Below, one piece after another: positions 45,636-56,647 of a DNA stretch of 64,000 nt (position 1 is the first letter of the stretch; each line of letters opens with the position of its first letter). A program made the translations under genes and the position numbers. This stretch comes from Mikania micrantha (lineage: Eukaryota > Streptophyta > Magnoliopsida > Asterales > Asteraceae): assembly GCA_009363875.1 (NCBI GenBank), contig CM018691.1, forward strand, positions 44,079,399-44,143,398, in the 5' to 3' direction. The notes beneath the pieces were generated by a model, which saw only the letters and a list, made by a program, of their open reading frames with translations, did no database searches and was not told the origin of the DNA.

Positions 45636-45970
45636 TAGGGGTGTTCATCGGATCGGATAATGGTTTATTTGGGTTTTTCAGATGGGGTTGTTCGGATTTG
45701 AAAATTTTAAGACCTTATCCGAAACCCGACCCGATCCGAATTCGAAAATTTTCTATCCGATCCGAATATATCCGAAAAATCAGAATAAACTTATTTTTAT
45801 CCGAATAAACAGGGTTTATTCGGGTTATTCAGATTTAATTCGGATATCCGATCCGAATAAAGAAGATTTTTTATATCCGATATCCGATCCGAATATCCGA
45901 ATCTTTAATTCGGATCGGTTTTTTCGGGTTTCAGATACGATTAGGATTTCGCATTTTTTGAACACCCCTA
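45636..45970. mobile_element. hAT-type MITE (335 bp)
   Basis: Terminal inverted repeats are TAGGGGTGTTCA at 45636 and TGAACACCCCTA ending at 45970. The 8-bp TSD is GGTCTAAG (45628-45635) versus GGTCTTAG (45971-45978), one mismatch. The interior is made of CCGAA/CCGAT words in both directions, which explains the long ORF there. TIR, TSD length and composition fit a widespread plant hAT derivative. Confidence 0.9.
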
Positions 45971-46397
45971 GGTCTTAGGCTTGCATCATTGATTGAATGA
46001 ATAATAGAATGAATAAAGTTTGAATAAGACATGTGACATCCCAAAAACAAAGAATGTAAAATTAAGTGCGAAGAAACTCACATGTTTGAATGTTTAGTTA
46101 GTTCCAAAGTCCTTGAATAGAGATTGAGGAAACAAGGCTTTGTACTCACCCTAAAGTTTGAGTAATAAGTCTTATCATCCTAAAGTTCAAAGTTCAAGGC
46201 CCTAAAACTGTGGTATTCTAACGGAAATTCTAGCTGAAATAATCTATGTTTGAATGAATCTTTGGAATATTTATTAAATTAATATTCTCATATTTAATAA
46301 TTAATAAATAAAATAGAATCTAAAATATTCATTTTATTTATTTTATCAATATAGTTGTATGAATAAACTAGAATAATGTTTTAAGAATATTTGATAA

Positions 46398-46440
46398 CTA
46401 TGTTTAATCCCACCCGCGAGTTGCGGCGGGTTATCACAGT
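46398..46440 (-). mobile_element. Possible degenerate Helitron 3' end
   Basis: On the minus strand a CCGCCGCAACTCGCGGGT hairpin is followed by ATTAAACATAGT, which resembles the hairpin plus CTAGT of plant Helitrons but with a changed CTRR end. There is no matching 5' end nearby. Confidence 0.35.
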
Positions 46441-46655
46441 ACACTCCCGAGAACGGGTGTTATATATCATTTGCAAAACTATAAGTTACATAACAAAATC
46501 AAATATCTCATCACAAACTCTATACAATTTTCATAAAAACATAAAATTATACAAAATCCTGACAAATATGTTACAAAAATATTAGACAAAATTACTTACA
46601 AAATCTTTCACACCGACAACCAATCGTTTGAATTATATATATATATATATTAAAA

Positions 46656-47950
46656 GGAAACTTTAAAAAGTTTTAGTGGCCAAAATCGAAAAAACAAAAC
46701 TTTATATTATATAAAGTTTTAGTGGCGAAGATCGAAAAAACAAACTTTAAAAGTTTTAGTGGTCAAAATCAAAAAAACAAAACTTTATATTATATAAAAG
46801 TTTTAGTGACCAAAATCGAAAAAACAAAACTTTACTATTAAGTTTTAGTGGCCAAAATCGAAAAAACAAAATTTTATCTTCTATAAAAGTTTTAGTGGCC
46901 AAAATATAAAAACAAAACTTTAAAAAGTTTTAGTGGCCAAAACCGAAAAAACCAAACTTTATATTATATAAAAGTTTTAGTGACAAAAATCGAAAAAACA
47001 AAACTTTAAAAGTTTTAGTTGCCAAAATCGACAAAACAAAACTTTATATTATATAAAAGTTTTAGTGACCAAAATCGAAAAAACAAAACTTTAAAAGTTT
47101 TAGTGGCCAGAATCAAAAAAACAAAACTTTATATTATACAAAAGTTTTAGTGACCAAAATCGAAAAAACAAAAATTTACTATTAAGTTTTAGTGGCCAAA
47201 ATCGAAAAAACAAAAGTTTATATTATATAAAAGTTTTAGTGACCAAAATCGAAAAAACAAAACTTTAGAAAGTTTTAGTGGCCAAAATCAAAAAAACAAA
47301 ACTTTAAAAAGTTTTAGTGGCCAAAATCGAAAAAACAAAACTTTATATTATATAAAAGTTTTAGTGGCAAAAATCGAAAAAACAAAACTTTAAAAGTTTT
47401 TGTGACCAAAATGAAAAAACAAAACTTTATATTATATGAAAGTTTTAGTGACAAAAATCGAAAAACAAACTTTACTATTCCATTGAAAGTTTTAGTAACC
47501 TAAATCGAAAAAACAAAACTTTAAAAGTTTTAGTGGCCAAAATAAAAAAAAACTTTATATTATACAAAAGTTTTAGTGAACAAAATCGTAAAAACAAAAC
47601 TTTACTATTAAGTTTTAGTGGCAAAACTCGAAAAAACAAAACTTTATATTATATAAAAGTTTTAGTAGCCAAAATTGAAAAAAGAAAACTTTAAAAAGTT
47701 TTAGTGGCCATAATCGAAAAAACAAAACTTTAAAAAGTTTTAGTGGCCAAAATCGAAAAAACAAAACTTTATATTATATAAAAGTTATAGTGGCAAAAAT
47801 CGAAAAAAAAAAATTATATTATATAAAAGTTATAGTGGCAAAAATCGAAAAAACCAAATTTTAAAAGTTTTTGTGACCAAAATTGAAAAACAAAACTTTA
47901 TATTATATAAAAGTTTAGTAACAAAAATCAAAAAAACAAAAGTTTACTAT
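46656..47950 (+). repeat. 30-unit minisatellite with palindromic unit ends
   Basis: About 30 degenerate units follow the pattern AAAGTTTTAGTGGCCAAAATCG, then AAAAAACAAAACTTT. Their ends AAAGTTTT and AAAACTTT are complementary. Units are joined directly or through a TATATTATAT or ACTATT spacer, so unit length alternates around 34 and 46 bp. The array ends near a (TA)n tract. Confidence 0.9.
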
Positions 47951-47963
47951 TTCTTTTCAATGT

Positions 47964-47966
<3 letters not shown>

Positions 47967-48001
<35 letters not shown>
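47967..48001. repeat. (TA)n microsatellite
   Basis: A run of about 17 TA units directly abuts the MITE at 48002. Confidence 0.95.
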
Positions 48002-48004
<3 letters not shown>

Positions 48005-48389
48005 ATTGGGATCAAATAATAACCCATTTTTACGACGATAACCCATTAACTTTGCCAAAAAATAGCCGAATCTTGAATTTTTTTTTTTAAACATCATTGT
48101 AACACAATTTGAACACCATGTTCAGTTTTGAGTTTGGGCTAATTCATCACCGTTTAAAAAATATCATCATTGTAAGGTTTTTGCTACAGTACTGTAAGTT
48201 TTAAATATTTAAACACCTACAGTACTGTAAGAGCCCAAACGGTAATAAATTAGCCAAAACTCAAAACTGAACATGGTGTTCAAATTGTGTTACAATGATG
48301 TTTAAAAAAAAATTCAAGATTCGGCTATTTTTTGACAAAGTTAATTGGTTATCGCCGTAAGAGTGGGTTAGTATTGGAACCATTCCCTA
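48002..48389. mobile_element. Fold-back MITE, family A, copy 1
   Basis: Two ~170-bp arms are imperfect inverted copies. The left begins AGGATTGGGATCAAATAATAA and the right ends with its partner near GGAACCATTCCCT. (TA)n lies on both sides, so a TA-type TSD cannot be measured. Arms contain ACAATGATGTTTAAA near the middle. The related copy is at 57725. Confidence 0.82.
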
Positions 48390-49094
48390 TATATATATAT
48401 ATAATATTCTTATAATAAATAAAATAGAATATTGAATATTTCGACTAAGTATGCTACTTGGATAATTTCCCTTCCATGTCTTTTATAAATGTATATTAAG
48501 AAAAACATTTGTATGTAACATGTATAAGTGTTTGGTTAACAACTTAGAAATAGTTACAAAGGTTGCATTAAAATCATTTTAAAACTTTATTACCAAAAGA
48601 ATTTACATGATGTATTTGAATGGCCATTAGTTTTAAAATAACCTTTTAGAAATTTTATTTGCACATTTTAAGAATTTTAGATTAATAAGAACTATTTCTT
48701 CAAAATTTTAAAGGTAATATATATGATTGAATTGTAAGAGTATTTTTTTTTTATAAATTTTGAAATGGTTTTCTTTAAAATCATTTTATTTATTAAAGGA
48801 ATAAATAACAATCTTAAACTTGGGTATTTAAATAACTAATTATATAATATAAATATGTTTTATAAAACCTTAAAAACATTTTAAAACATATAGTATGATT
48901 TTTAAATCATAGAATATGTTTGGATTTGGTTATTTAAATTAGTTTTATAAAAGAATTTAGTTTAATCATTTTCAAAATTTATTTAGACTTTATCAAATTT
49001 ATAATAATGAATTTTCTAGATTTTTACCATTATGTGTATATAAAAAATGAAATGGGAATGAGTAGAATTGCACAAAAAAAAGGGTTCAGCTGTA

Positions 49095-49165
49095 GCCAAA
49101 GGAATTTGAACCCGTGACCTTGCTCTGGCTCGACGGATAACTTATCGTTGAGCTAGGGACAAATT
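49095..49165 (-). repeat. tRNA-like sequence (A and B boxes), SINE or LTR part
   Basis: On the minus strand a TAGCTCAACGATAAG A box-like segment is followed by GGTTCAAATTCC, a B box. It is not a complete tRNA gene. It probably comes from a tRNA-derived SINE or a tRNA-like part of an LTR. Confidence 0.45.
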
Positions 49166-49599
49166 CATTGAAAGCCAACCGATTTAAACTTATAATCTGT
49201 AATCCTTCGGGTTTTTAGTTCAAATTAAAAATTAATTATATTCAAATTCATATAAACGAAACTTTCATGAGATTTTTTTGGTTAAAACACGCATATATAT
49301 GACAAAATAAACTTTATTTAGGAATTAAATATAAATGTTAGTAAAGTAAAAACATACAAACAATACACACATATATATTTATACACAAGTGTGTGTGTGT
49401 GTAAACATGGATTAATAACTTGGTAATTGTGGTAACAAATGACATAAATAGTTATAAAACTCTTAAGTTATAAAATACCTTATAATAATTATAAACTTAT
49501 AAGATAAAATGAATTTTAAAAAAAATGTAAAACAATTCAAAAAAACACACTTATAAATACATAATAATAATTCTTATAAATCTTTATAATCCTTTAAAA

Positions 49600-50090
49600 C
49601 ATAAAATAATAAACTTAATAAAAGGGAGGGACCAGGGGTGTAACTGTTGAAACTTATTTATGGTTCTAGTAAAGTTCAAAACCATGTGGCAAAAATCCAA
49701 AGATGCAGGGACTAGAAATGCCAAAATCTGGAATTTCTTTTTCCTCTTCACCGTTCCCATCCGGTTCGAACCATGGAGCATCCAGGTGACCCGATATCTC
49801 AAACACTCAAATCATGCAATTTCAGCTCGAATCCTTTTGATTTTGGCAAGTTTACAAACTCGTAAATCTTTACAACTAACAAGATATGGCTAATTTACAG
49901 CTGTAAATACGAAATCATTGCTCGAAATACGAAGCTTCACGAATCGAAACTCAAGCATCTGTAGCCATTGTAAGTATTCCATACACCATCTGGTTCGTTT
50001 TTTTGTTCACAATGAAACGCACTAACTTTATTTGAACGAGCCTGAGCACGATCAAACGAATTCAAATGATTTTGAATCTAGGGTTTCTCG
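49600..50090 (+). mobile_element. LTR-like U3 fragment
   Basis: Blocks such as CAGGGACTAGAAATGCC followed by CCGTTCCCATCCGGTTCGAACC and a series of short exon-like words parallel the sequence at 62380-62560 in the LTR at the right edge. No termini or TSD can be seen. Confidence 0.35.
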
Positions 50091-50096
50091 GCTTTA

Positions 50097-50257
50097 GGCC
50101 ACAAGGAGTCGTCCCGTGCTTTCCCACTTTTCCCCGTTGCCACATCAGCGCCACATCAGATTTTCCCCACTTTTCCTCACTTTTCCCCATTTTTCACGAT
50201 ATCGTCCCACTTTTCCCCATTTTCAAATCTTATTTTTAATTAATTATTTTAACAACA

Positions 50258-50300
<43 letters not shown>

Positions 50301-50848
50301 TAAAAAAAAGATTCATTAAATTTAAAATAAAAAAAGAATACAAAAAAAAAAGAGAATACAACCTAAAAAATTAAATTAAAAAAACCTAGAAAGACATTTG
50401 TGGACGATACCCGTAGTAGAAGTTTGGTTGATTTGGAGATAGCATTTATGGACGATACCCGGGTGTGTTGAGCGGGTTCATTTGAGCCGTTTGACATTTT
50501 TTTGTCGTGGTTTTCTAAATTTCTTGCTTGACGACCCACCACGGGATGAACATCCTTCCATTTTACTTGAAAATTTTATAAATATATTGTATAGATTGTA
50601 GAAGATAAGAGAAAAGTGTGAGATTTGTGGTTGTTTAGAGTTGTTTAAATAAGAAAAAATTGGATTTTTTTTTTGTTTAAACCCCAACCATGGAGCAACG
50701 GTCGAATTCCCCTCTCCCCACGCTCGGCTTGATTCGGTGAGTAGTTCCCGATTTACCCCACCCCAAAACCGGGGGGATAGTGTTCCCACTTCTTCCCGAT
50801 CCGGCAAAGACCTCCCCACCTCCTTCCCGAAGCCCACTCCGTGTGGCC
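50097..50848 (-). mobile_element. PIF/Harbinger deletion derivative (752 bp)
   Basis: Terminal inverted repeats start GGCCACAAGGAGT at 50097 and close with the partner of GGCCACACGGAGT at 50848. The 3-bp TSD is TTA (50094-50096 and 50849-50851). TTA TSDs and GGCC termini define this superfamily. On the minus strand, part of an ORF with a Ser/Gly/Lys/Arg-rich start (about 50478-50561, MEGCSSRGGSSSKK-like) remains. It resembles the start of a Harbinger accessory ORF. The rest is deleted. Confidence 0.88.
50256..50298. repeat. (AAT)n microsatellite
   Basis: About 14 AAT units lie inside the Harbinger derivative. Confidence 0.95.
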
Positions 50849-50882
50849 TTAATAAATGGATTTGGGGCCAAAGATTATATCA

Positions 50883-51121
50883 AGGGTAAATTACAAAAAT
50901 CGTCCTTTATCTATATAACAAATAACAGATTTCGTCCTTAAACTTCAAAAATTACGCCAGACGTCCTTTATCTTTGTGTTTTGTAACAATCAAGTCCTTT
51001 TTACCTAACAGAGTTAACTTTTCAGTTAAATTTTTTCAAATATACCATTTTGCCCTCATTATTAAAGAATAAAACACGTAATTATCTATATAGTTAAAGG
51101 ACATGTAATGTAATTTACTCT
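50883..51121. mobile_element. Short MITE with GGGTAAATTACA termini (239 bp)
   Basis: AGGGTAAATTACA at 50883 pairs with TGTAATTTACTCT at 51121. An 8-bp TSD fits: TTATATCA (50875-50882) versus TTATATTA (51122-51129). The interior has repeats like CGTCCTTTATCT. It is a common plant element whose superfamily I leave open (hAT or Mutator). Confidence 0.75.
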
Positions 51122-51352
51122 TTATATTAATTTTTTTTTCTTTTCTTTTCTTTTCTTTGATCTTTTCGTTTTCTTTGAATTTTTAGCATTTTTATTTTTT
51201 ATATTTTTTAATTTATAAATTAACTAAATAATTCATGCATATTATAAATACAAATTTATATATACATTTTCATTTGATTAGATTATCTTGATTTAAGTTT
51301 CGAGTTATATTTTAAGCTATATATTTATATTTCTAGTTCTTATGTACTCTTA

Positions 51353-51703
51353 ATTTATATATATTTTTATAACAAAATTCCGTTAATACTATCAGTGTTT
51401 ATAGGTATTGTTTTCGGTTTGTGTAGTTTACTAGATTTGGTGTAATCAGTTTTATTTTTTTATGTGTAACCATTCTAAATCGAACCATTTTTTTATCGGT
51501 AACCAAACAAAATTGAACCCAATTTGGTTCAAATTGTTTCAATTTGGTTTGGTTACCGATAAAAAAATGGTTCGATTTAGAATGGTTACACATAAAAAAA
51601 ATAAAACTGATTACACCAAATCTAGTAAACTACACAAACCGAAAACAATACCTATAAACACTCATAGTATTAACGGAATTTTGTTATAAAAATATATATA
51701 AAT
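51353..51703. repeat. Near-perfect 351-bp palindrome
   Basis: Two arms of about 160 bp are inverted copies with only about three differences, around a short centre at 51528. I see no TSD and no known terminal motif. The transcript would fold into a long hairpin. Confidence 0.93.
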
Positions 51704-51791
51704 GTAAAAATTTAATAATAAAACTTCCTTGTTTTAAATAAACTCTAACTAATATTATTGTAAGATTTAAATATTATATATATATATATAT

Positions 51792-52049
51792 AGGGAGAGG
51801 ATCAAATGTTAACACTTCCTTATTGCGTTAAGCGAATAACTACATCTTATTACTTTAGGACCCACACTAAAGTAAATCTAAAGGTGTATGTTTTTTCTCT
51901 TTTTTTATTAATGTAGGGCCCACTTACATTAATAAAAAAATATGAAAAAACCTACACCTTTAGATTTACTTTAATGTGTGCTCCAAAGTAATAAGATGTA
52001 CTTATTCGGTTAACGCAATAAGGAAGGGTTAACATTCGAACCATCCTCT
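51792..52049. mobile_element. Fold-back MITE, family B, copy 1
   Basis: The left begins AGGGAGAGGATCAAATGTTAA and the right closes with GGTTAACATTCGAACCATCCTCT. Both arms include TAAATCTAAAGGTGTA-type segments. TA repeats flank it. Confidence 0.85.
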
Positions 52050-52059
52050 GTATATATAG

Positions 52060-52131
52060 TGTGGGCCCCAATGTAATAAGATATAGTTATTCGGTTAACG
52101 CAATAAGAAATGATTAACATTCGAACATTCC
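52060..52131. mobile_element. Single arm of a family B MITE
   Basis: Only one arm is present, from GTGGGCCCCAATGTAATAAG to ATTAACATTCGAACATTCC, followed by (TA)n. Confidence 0.75.
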
Positions 52132-52144
52132 ATATATATATATA

Positions 52145-52405
52145 CAAAGGATGGTTCGAATGTTAACCCTTCCTTATTGCGTTAACCGAATAGGTACATC
52201 TTATTACTTTGGAGCACACATTAAAGTAAATCTAAAGTTATTTGTTTTTTTTTCCTTTTCAAATTAATGTAGGACCCACTTACATTAATAAAAAAAGAAG
52301 AAAAAACCTACACCTTTAGATTTACTTTAATGTGGGCCCCAAAGTAATAAGATGTAGTTATTCGGTTATCGCAATAAGAAAGAGTTAACATTTGAACCAT
52401 CCCCT
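52145..52405. mobile_element. Fold-back MITE, family B, copy 2
   Basis: The left is AAAGGATGGTTCGAATGTTAA and the right ends TTTGAACCATCCCCT. It is closely similar to copy 1 at 51792 but lies on the other side of a single-arm relic. Confidence 0.85.
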
Positions 52406-52426
52406 ATATACATATATATATACATA

Positions 52427-52460
52427 CTAGTAGGGAACCCGCGCGATGCAGCGGCAGAAA
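52427..52460 (-). mobile_element. Helitron 3' terminus (minus strand)
   Basis: On the minus strand CCGCTGCATCGCGCGG can pair with itself and is followed by GTTCCCTACTAG, ending at 52427 and then a T. This is the hairpin plus CTAG end of a plant Helitron inserted at A/T. The 5' end (TC) should lie to the right but I could not place it. Confidence 0.75.
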
Positions 52461-53565
52461 CAACAATATACAACGCAATGTTCATTTAACGTTAATTTAT
52501 AAATATTTTCATGATATAGATAGTGCTCTGGTTAGTTTTCCTTTCTGTAACATCGGTGTGGTTTATCTATGCCATGATTTTAAAAATTTTGGCTAAATAA
52601 TACACACAAATAAGAAAATAATCTACTATAATCACATGATCTTTAAAAATAGAACTCAGACCACACAAATAACAAATTTTGGTCTGAATCATTTAAGTTA
52701 AAAGTTAAAAATCATGTGCCAACTCTATTGTTTAAGCACACATCTTCACAAACCTATCAAATCTACGAGACTTTCTTCATTTGCCAAAACAATATTCCTA
52801 GTTTAAGCAAAAAAATAAATAAATAAGTCAATATGTTATAAATTAATATTAGGATTTGTAGATTTAGTATGCCCACAAATAAGGAAAACAAACAATTTCC
52901 AGCACTCAATATACATATACATTTACGTGTACATGACTTGTAGTATGTATGGTGTATGTATGTTGTATAGTATGCTAGTCGGAAACACGTGACATGCGGC
53001 GATGGTGACCCATTTCTAAATCGCTAATAGGATAAAACCACAACCACAACATCTACAAACACTACACCTTTAAAACCAGTAAACTATGTAATAGGATAAA
53101 AACATTCAAATTCAATCAAAACAACCAAACATTTCTTAATTTATTACTTTGAAAAGTTAACCTCGATAGAAGCCACAAAGCAAAGCATACAATGTAGAAT
53201 GGAATCAAAATTTAATAATCCTAAAGAAATTCACCTCAAATGAACCCAAACATAAACTATACCTGGATACCAAAAGGCAGCTCATAAACCCTAAAAACTT
53301 CCAATCATCAATTCCTAAATTATTCGTTCAATGCAAAGGGCTTGAAAGGTTCATCGGCTCATCATGAAAGTTGATTTTTGGCAAACACACCAACTGCTAA
53401 TTTAAACCTATTACACAACTTCACCAAAAATAAGTTATAATTAGATATGCTTAGTTGCTAAACAACAAAGTCTCCAAAGAGCCTGCTAAAATACACGTGA
53501 TGAAAAATAATAAAACCAGAACATAACATTCGGTAACAACAAGAGATTTGCATCTAGAAAAATAC
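52461..53565. other. Helitron-like interior without recognised genes
   Basis: This is AT-rich sequence on the inside of the 3' terminus. I see no ORF or repeat that I can name. Confidence 0.4.
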
Positions 53566-53696
53566 CTGTCAAGTGTTACCGTTCCTTTTTTTATATCAGC
53601 AGATAGAAGAACTGGATAAACATGCTTTGGAAGTGAGTCCTGAAGCTTCTTTTTCTTCTTCAACCAGTTTTCTATAATTGAACACTCATTCAATAC
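53566..53696 (-). pseudogene. HSP70/HSP110-like exon fragment
   Basis: The minus-strand exon is bounded by TTCAG (acceptor, right) and CAG-GTATTT (donor, left). It encodes about 44 residues with ENWLKKKKKLQDSLPK and PVLLSADIKKGTVTLDR. These match, by memory, the C-terminal helical part of plant HSP70-14/15-type (HSP110-like) chaperones. The next expected exons are not visible, so it looks like a gene fragment, in the same orientation as the Helitron end at 52427. Confidence 0.6.
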
Positions 53697-54149
53697 CTGA
53701 ACAGCAACAACCAAGTCAAAACAAAAAGAAGTTTTGGCCCTGCCCTTGCACCTCCTATGGTAATGATGCAATCTTTACACCCTCAAGCTAGGCTTCAGTC
53801 ACAAGCTTTGCCCCCTGCACCTACAAAGCCAAAATCCTCACATCCAAACAAAGTTGGAAAGAAAAAAACAATTTGGTGTTAGTGTGTAAACAATCGCCCA
53901 CTTAATTATTAATTATTTAGAAATTATTTTTATACTAACCTAATTTTTTTTTTGAATTATATATCCTCATACAGCTTATAAATAAAGAAAACAATTTTTT
54001 ATCCAGTGAAGCTGAAATTTACCAAATGAAACGTTACACATTGATTAATGTTATTGCAATTAGGAATACAAAACAAAATAGTGTTTTCATATGTGAGGCT
54101 GAAATTTACCATACACACAAGCACCAAAACGACCATAACAAATGAAGAC

Positions 54150-54362
54150 TCTCGAAAGGTGCATACCAACATGTAGCAACTGCATTAATAAAATATTTGC
54201 AGGGAATGTAGAAGAAAGCATATATAACTTTACATCCTTGGGTCTTTTTATGGAAATAGAACCAGCCAAGTCACCAATAAGATTGGTACACTTTTCATCA
54301 GCATTGTGTTCTCCATCTCTTGCCAAAATCTGAATAGCAAGAAGAAACCTTAATATATGCAA
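54150..54362 (-). pseudogene. Unidentified exon-like fragment
   Basis: The minus-strand ORF contains ILARDGEHNADEKCTNLIGDLAGS, then SIKRPKDVKLYML (about 54205-54335). The composition and the AG/GT context look like a real exon. I do not recognise the protein. It is in the same orientation as the HSP70-like exon. Confidence 0.4.
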
Positions 54363-54553
54363 CGTAGTATTTACTTTTCATCAATATATGCAACCTAATT
54401 TTTATAACGATATAACGCAACAGATCCAATCAAACTATGCAATTTTTTGCATTAAATGGTTTAAAATTATATGTTTTGGTAAGAAAGGGCAGGTGTATTT
54501 TATTAAATAGTTAAAAGAAAACGTTGCGTGCGTCAATAAAAAAAGCAGTTTAT

Positions 54554-54990
54554 TGTTAGGTTAATCTTGATTAGATCAAATGGTTATTTTTATTAGTCAA
54601 GTTTATTAATTTAGTCATGTGTTTATTATGTTTAATTAGATCATGGGTAGGTTTAGATTTATACAAGTAATGGGTATAAGTAGTAGGAGTAGTGGGTCAA
54701 ACATGGGTAGCAGTTGTTTAACTTATGGGAAAGTTAACATGCAAAGGAAGCATGGAGTATGTGGTACGTGGGTTGCATGATGGTTGTATTTTGATTTCCT
54801 ATATATGTAGTTTTTGAGAATTATGAAATGAGTGAAAGTTAAGAAACAAAGAGTTTCGTGCATTGATTTCGTTCAGCATATTTTTATATACGTGAGATTT
54901 GGTGTGTGTTTTTGGGGCCTGAACCAACATTTATTGCATTTTTGTTGTTTTCTAAATTCTTATCCTATTGAACATAACATAGAACCAACA
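54554..54990 (+). mobile_element. Possible solo LTR of a small Copia element
   Basis: TGTTAGGTTAATC starts a block with a TATATATG box near 54803, a short transcribed-looking region and an end near ATAACA or CCAACA. I could not find a clean TSD, so this is weak. Confidence 0.3.
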
Positions 54991-56440
54991 ATAGAAGTTA
55001 CCATAGTTGCTCATGTTGCCCAAAATAAGATTGATTATGACAGCTTCCTAAATGAAGAGTATGGAAGTAACTCATGCATGATCTTGTTCAACTGCTCTCT
55101 TCCCAATTTTACAACCTCCTATGCAGAACATGCAGATTGCAAATAAATGCAACATCACAAAATAACTGATATTAAGCTCATGCGTAAGAAAAAACTAAAG
55201 AATGAAGTCAGAGCAAGAATAGCAGCGTGAAGGATCACATTCTCGGAACGTCCAGAATCCACTGAAGGGTCCATTTTTCTTGCTTTGAGGAACCGATGCA
55301 TTAGCTGCCTCATCAGCACCTAACTGTTCAAAAGATGAGCAGACACAAATCACAAAGAGGACAACATGTTATTTTCAAGAATTCCGTTCAGACCTTATTT
55401 GTGTTCTGTAACTCAAAATGCTGAAAGTGACCTCTGTTGTTACAGATGATGGTTTGACAATGAAATTTGTTATAATAGTTAAAAAAATATGGTGTTTGAT
55501 ATGTCAATCAAATTTCCAAGATTGATGTTTGGATGGAGCCAACCCATTTGTATAGTCTACATGATTGCATATCATTATTTATTCCAGATTTCCTTGATTA
55601 TTCATAATGTTATAACAATATATTTAACCCACATATATACATACATACTGGATTTCCTTCAACAGCACCGGAAGCCCAAAGCATGTGACCTACCATGGAC
55701 TTCGTGGAATTTATTTTCAACTACAAGATTCAACAACCAGATTAGGGCTCATTCTTAAGCCATTGGAATTTTGAATTGCTTATTAAAACTGATCATCTAT
55801 AGAAATTAGAAGTTGAACTTCCCAAGTGAGCCCAAATAAGTTAAACTTACATAATTTATGGCACAACAAATAGTTAAAATTGCACAACCCATTAAAATCA
55901 TAAAATTGAAACATAGTAGCAAAATGAAACCGGTTAAAGTTCTGCTACCAGATATAGTATGCAATCGGTACCAGTATAATCTGATTGTTTGATATGTCAA
56001 TCAAATTTTAATTCCAAAATTTTTTACGACATTATAAAGAACTTCAATCATAAATAGCTGTTAATAATGCCAACTATTTGTAATTACAACTTCTTGAATT
56101 TAAAAAAAAAAGTATTTGAGCTCCACCAGTGAACCCAAATAAGTTCAATGACATCATCGATGGCACTCAACACAGTTAAATCATATTAAATCATGAAATT
56201 GAAAGGTAGTATAGCCAATAGAATCAATTAAATATTATCAAACCTTAATTTAAAATTTCCTAGCAACTTCAACAACAATAAACTTACTATTCATAGTTTG
56301 CTTACATCGCCAGACAATGTGTATTATAGCCTACAATTAGAGAGCGGAAAATAAACATGAAACTCATTGCAACTGATTTTAAAAATGACTTGAATAAATC
56401 AAGAACACAAAAAACTATAAATTAGTAAAGTTGTAATAAA
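54991..56440. other. AT-rich region with scattered exon-like pieces
   Basis: A minus-strand stretch at 55197-55322 has an acceptor-like AG and encodes RFLKARKMDPSVDSGRSENV in one frame. It could be another captured exon. Elsewhere I see no gene. Confidence 0.3.
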
Positions 56441-56458
56441 AAATCACATAACCAACAC

Positions 56459-56600
56459 TCAATTTTCTGGCAAAGAGAAGAACGTACCAGAGACCAAGAA
56501 TGATGACAAATCGGCACCAAGAGATATGACAATTAACATTACCATCTCCATAGCTACCCATTTGAAGAGCAAAAACCCTAGATCAAGGGTAAATTGCCTG
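56459..56600 (-). pseudogene. Possible first exon of an HSP70-like gene fragment
   Basis: On the minus strand the text GATGGTAATGTTAATTGT after an ATG resembles, with small gaps, the start of plant HSP70-14/15 genes, where a Gly-Asn-x-Asn-Cys segment follows the first Asp. The similarity is short and carries frameshifts, so this call is tentative. Confidence 0.25.
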
Positions 56601-56647
56601 GCGCAAATCACCAGAGTAAAATCGTCAGAGCAAGAGAATAACCACAT

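Noticed and set aside
45682..45978. 98-codon ORF rich in Asp, Pro, Ile and Arg
   Set aside because: It lies wholly inside a hAT MITE and comes from CCGAAT/CCGATC words.
49095..49165. Possible tRNA gene
   Set aside because: A and B boxes are present, but no full cloverleaf with acceptor stem can be drawn, so I list it only as tRNA-like.
51399..51689. ORFs on both strands starting with the same protein sequence
   Set aside because: They mirror each other because the DNA is a palindrome, so they are not genes.
54832..55146. 104-codon plus-strand ORF
   Set aside because: It spans the possible Copia LTR and flanking DNA, has random-looking composition, and matches no known protein pattern.
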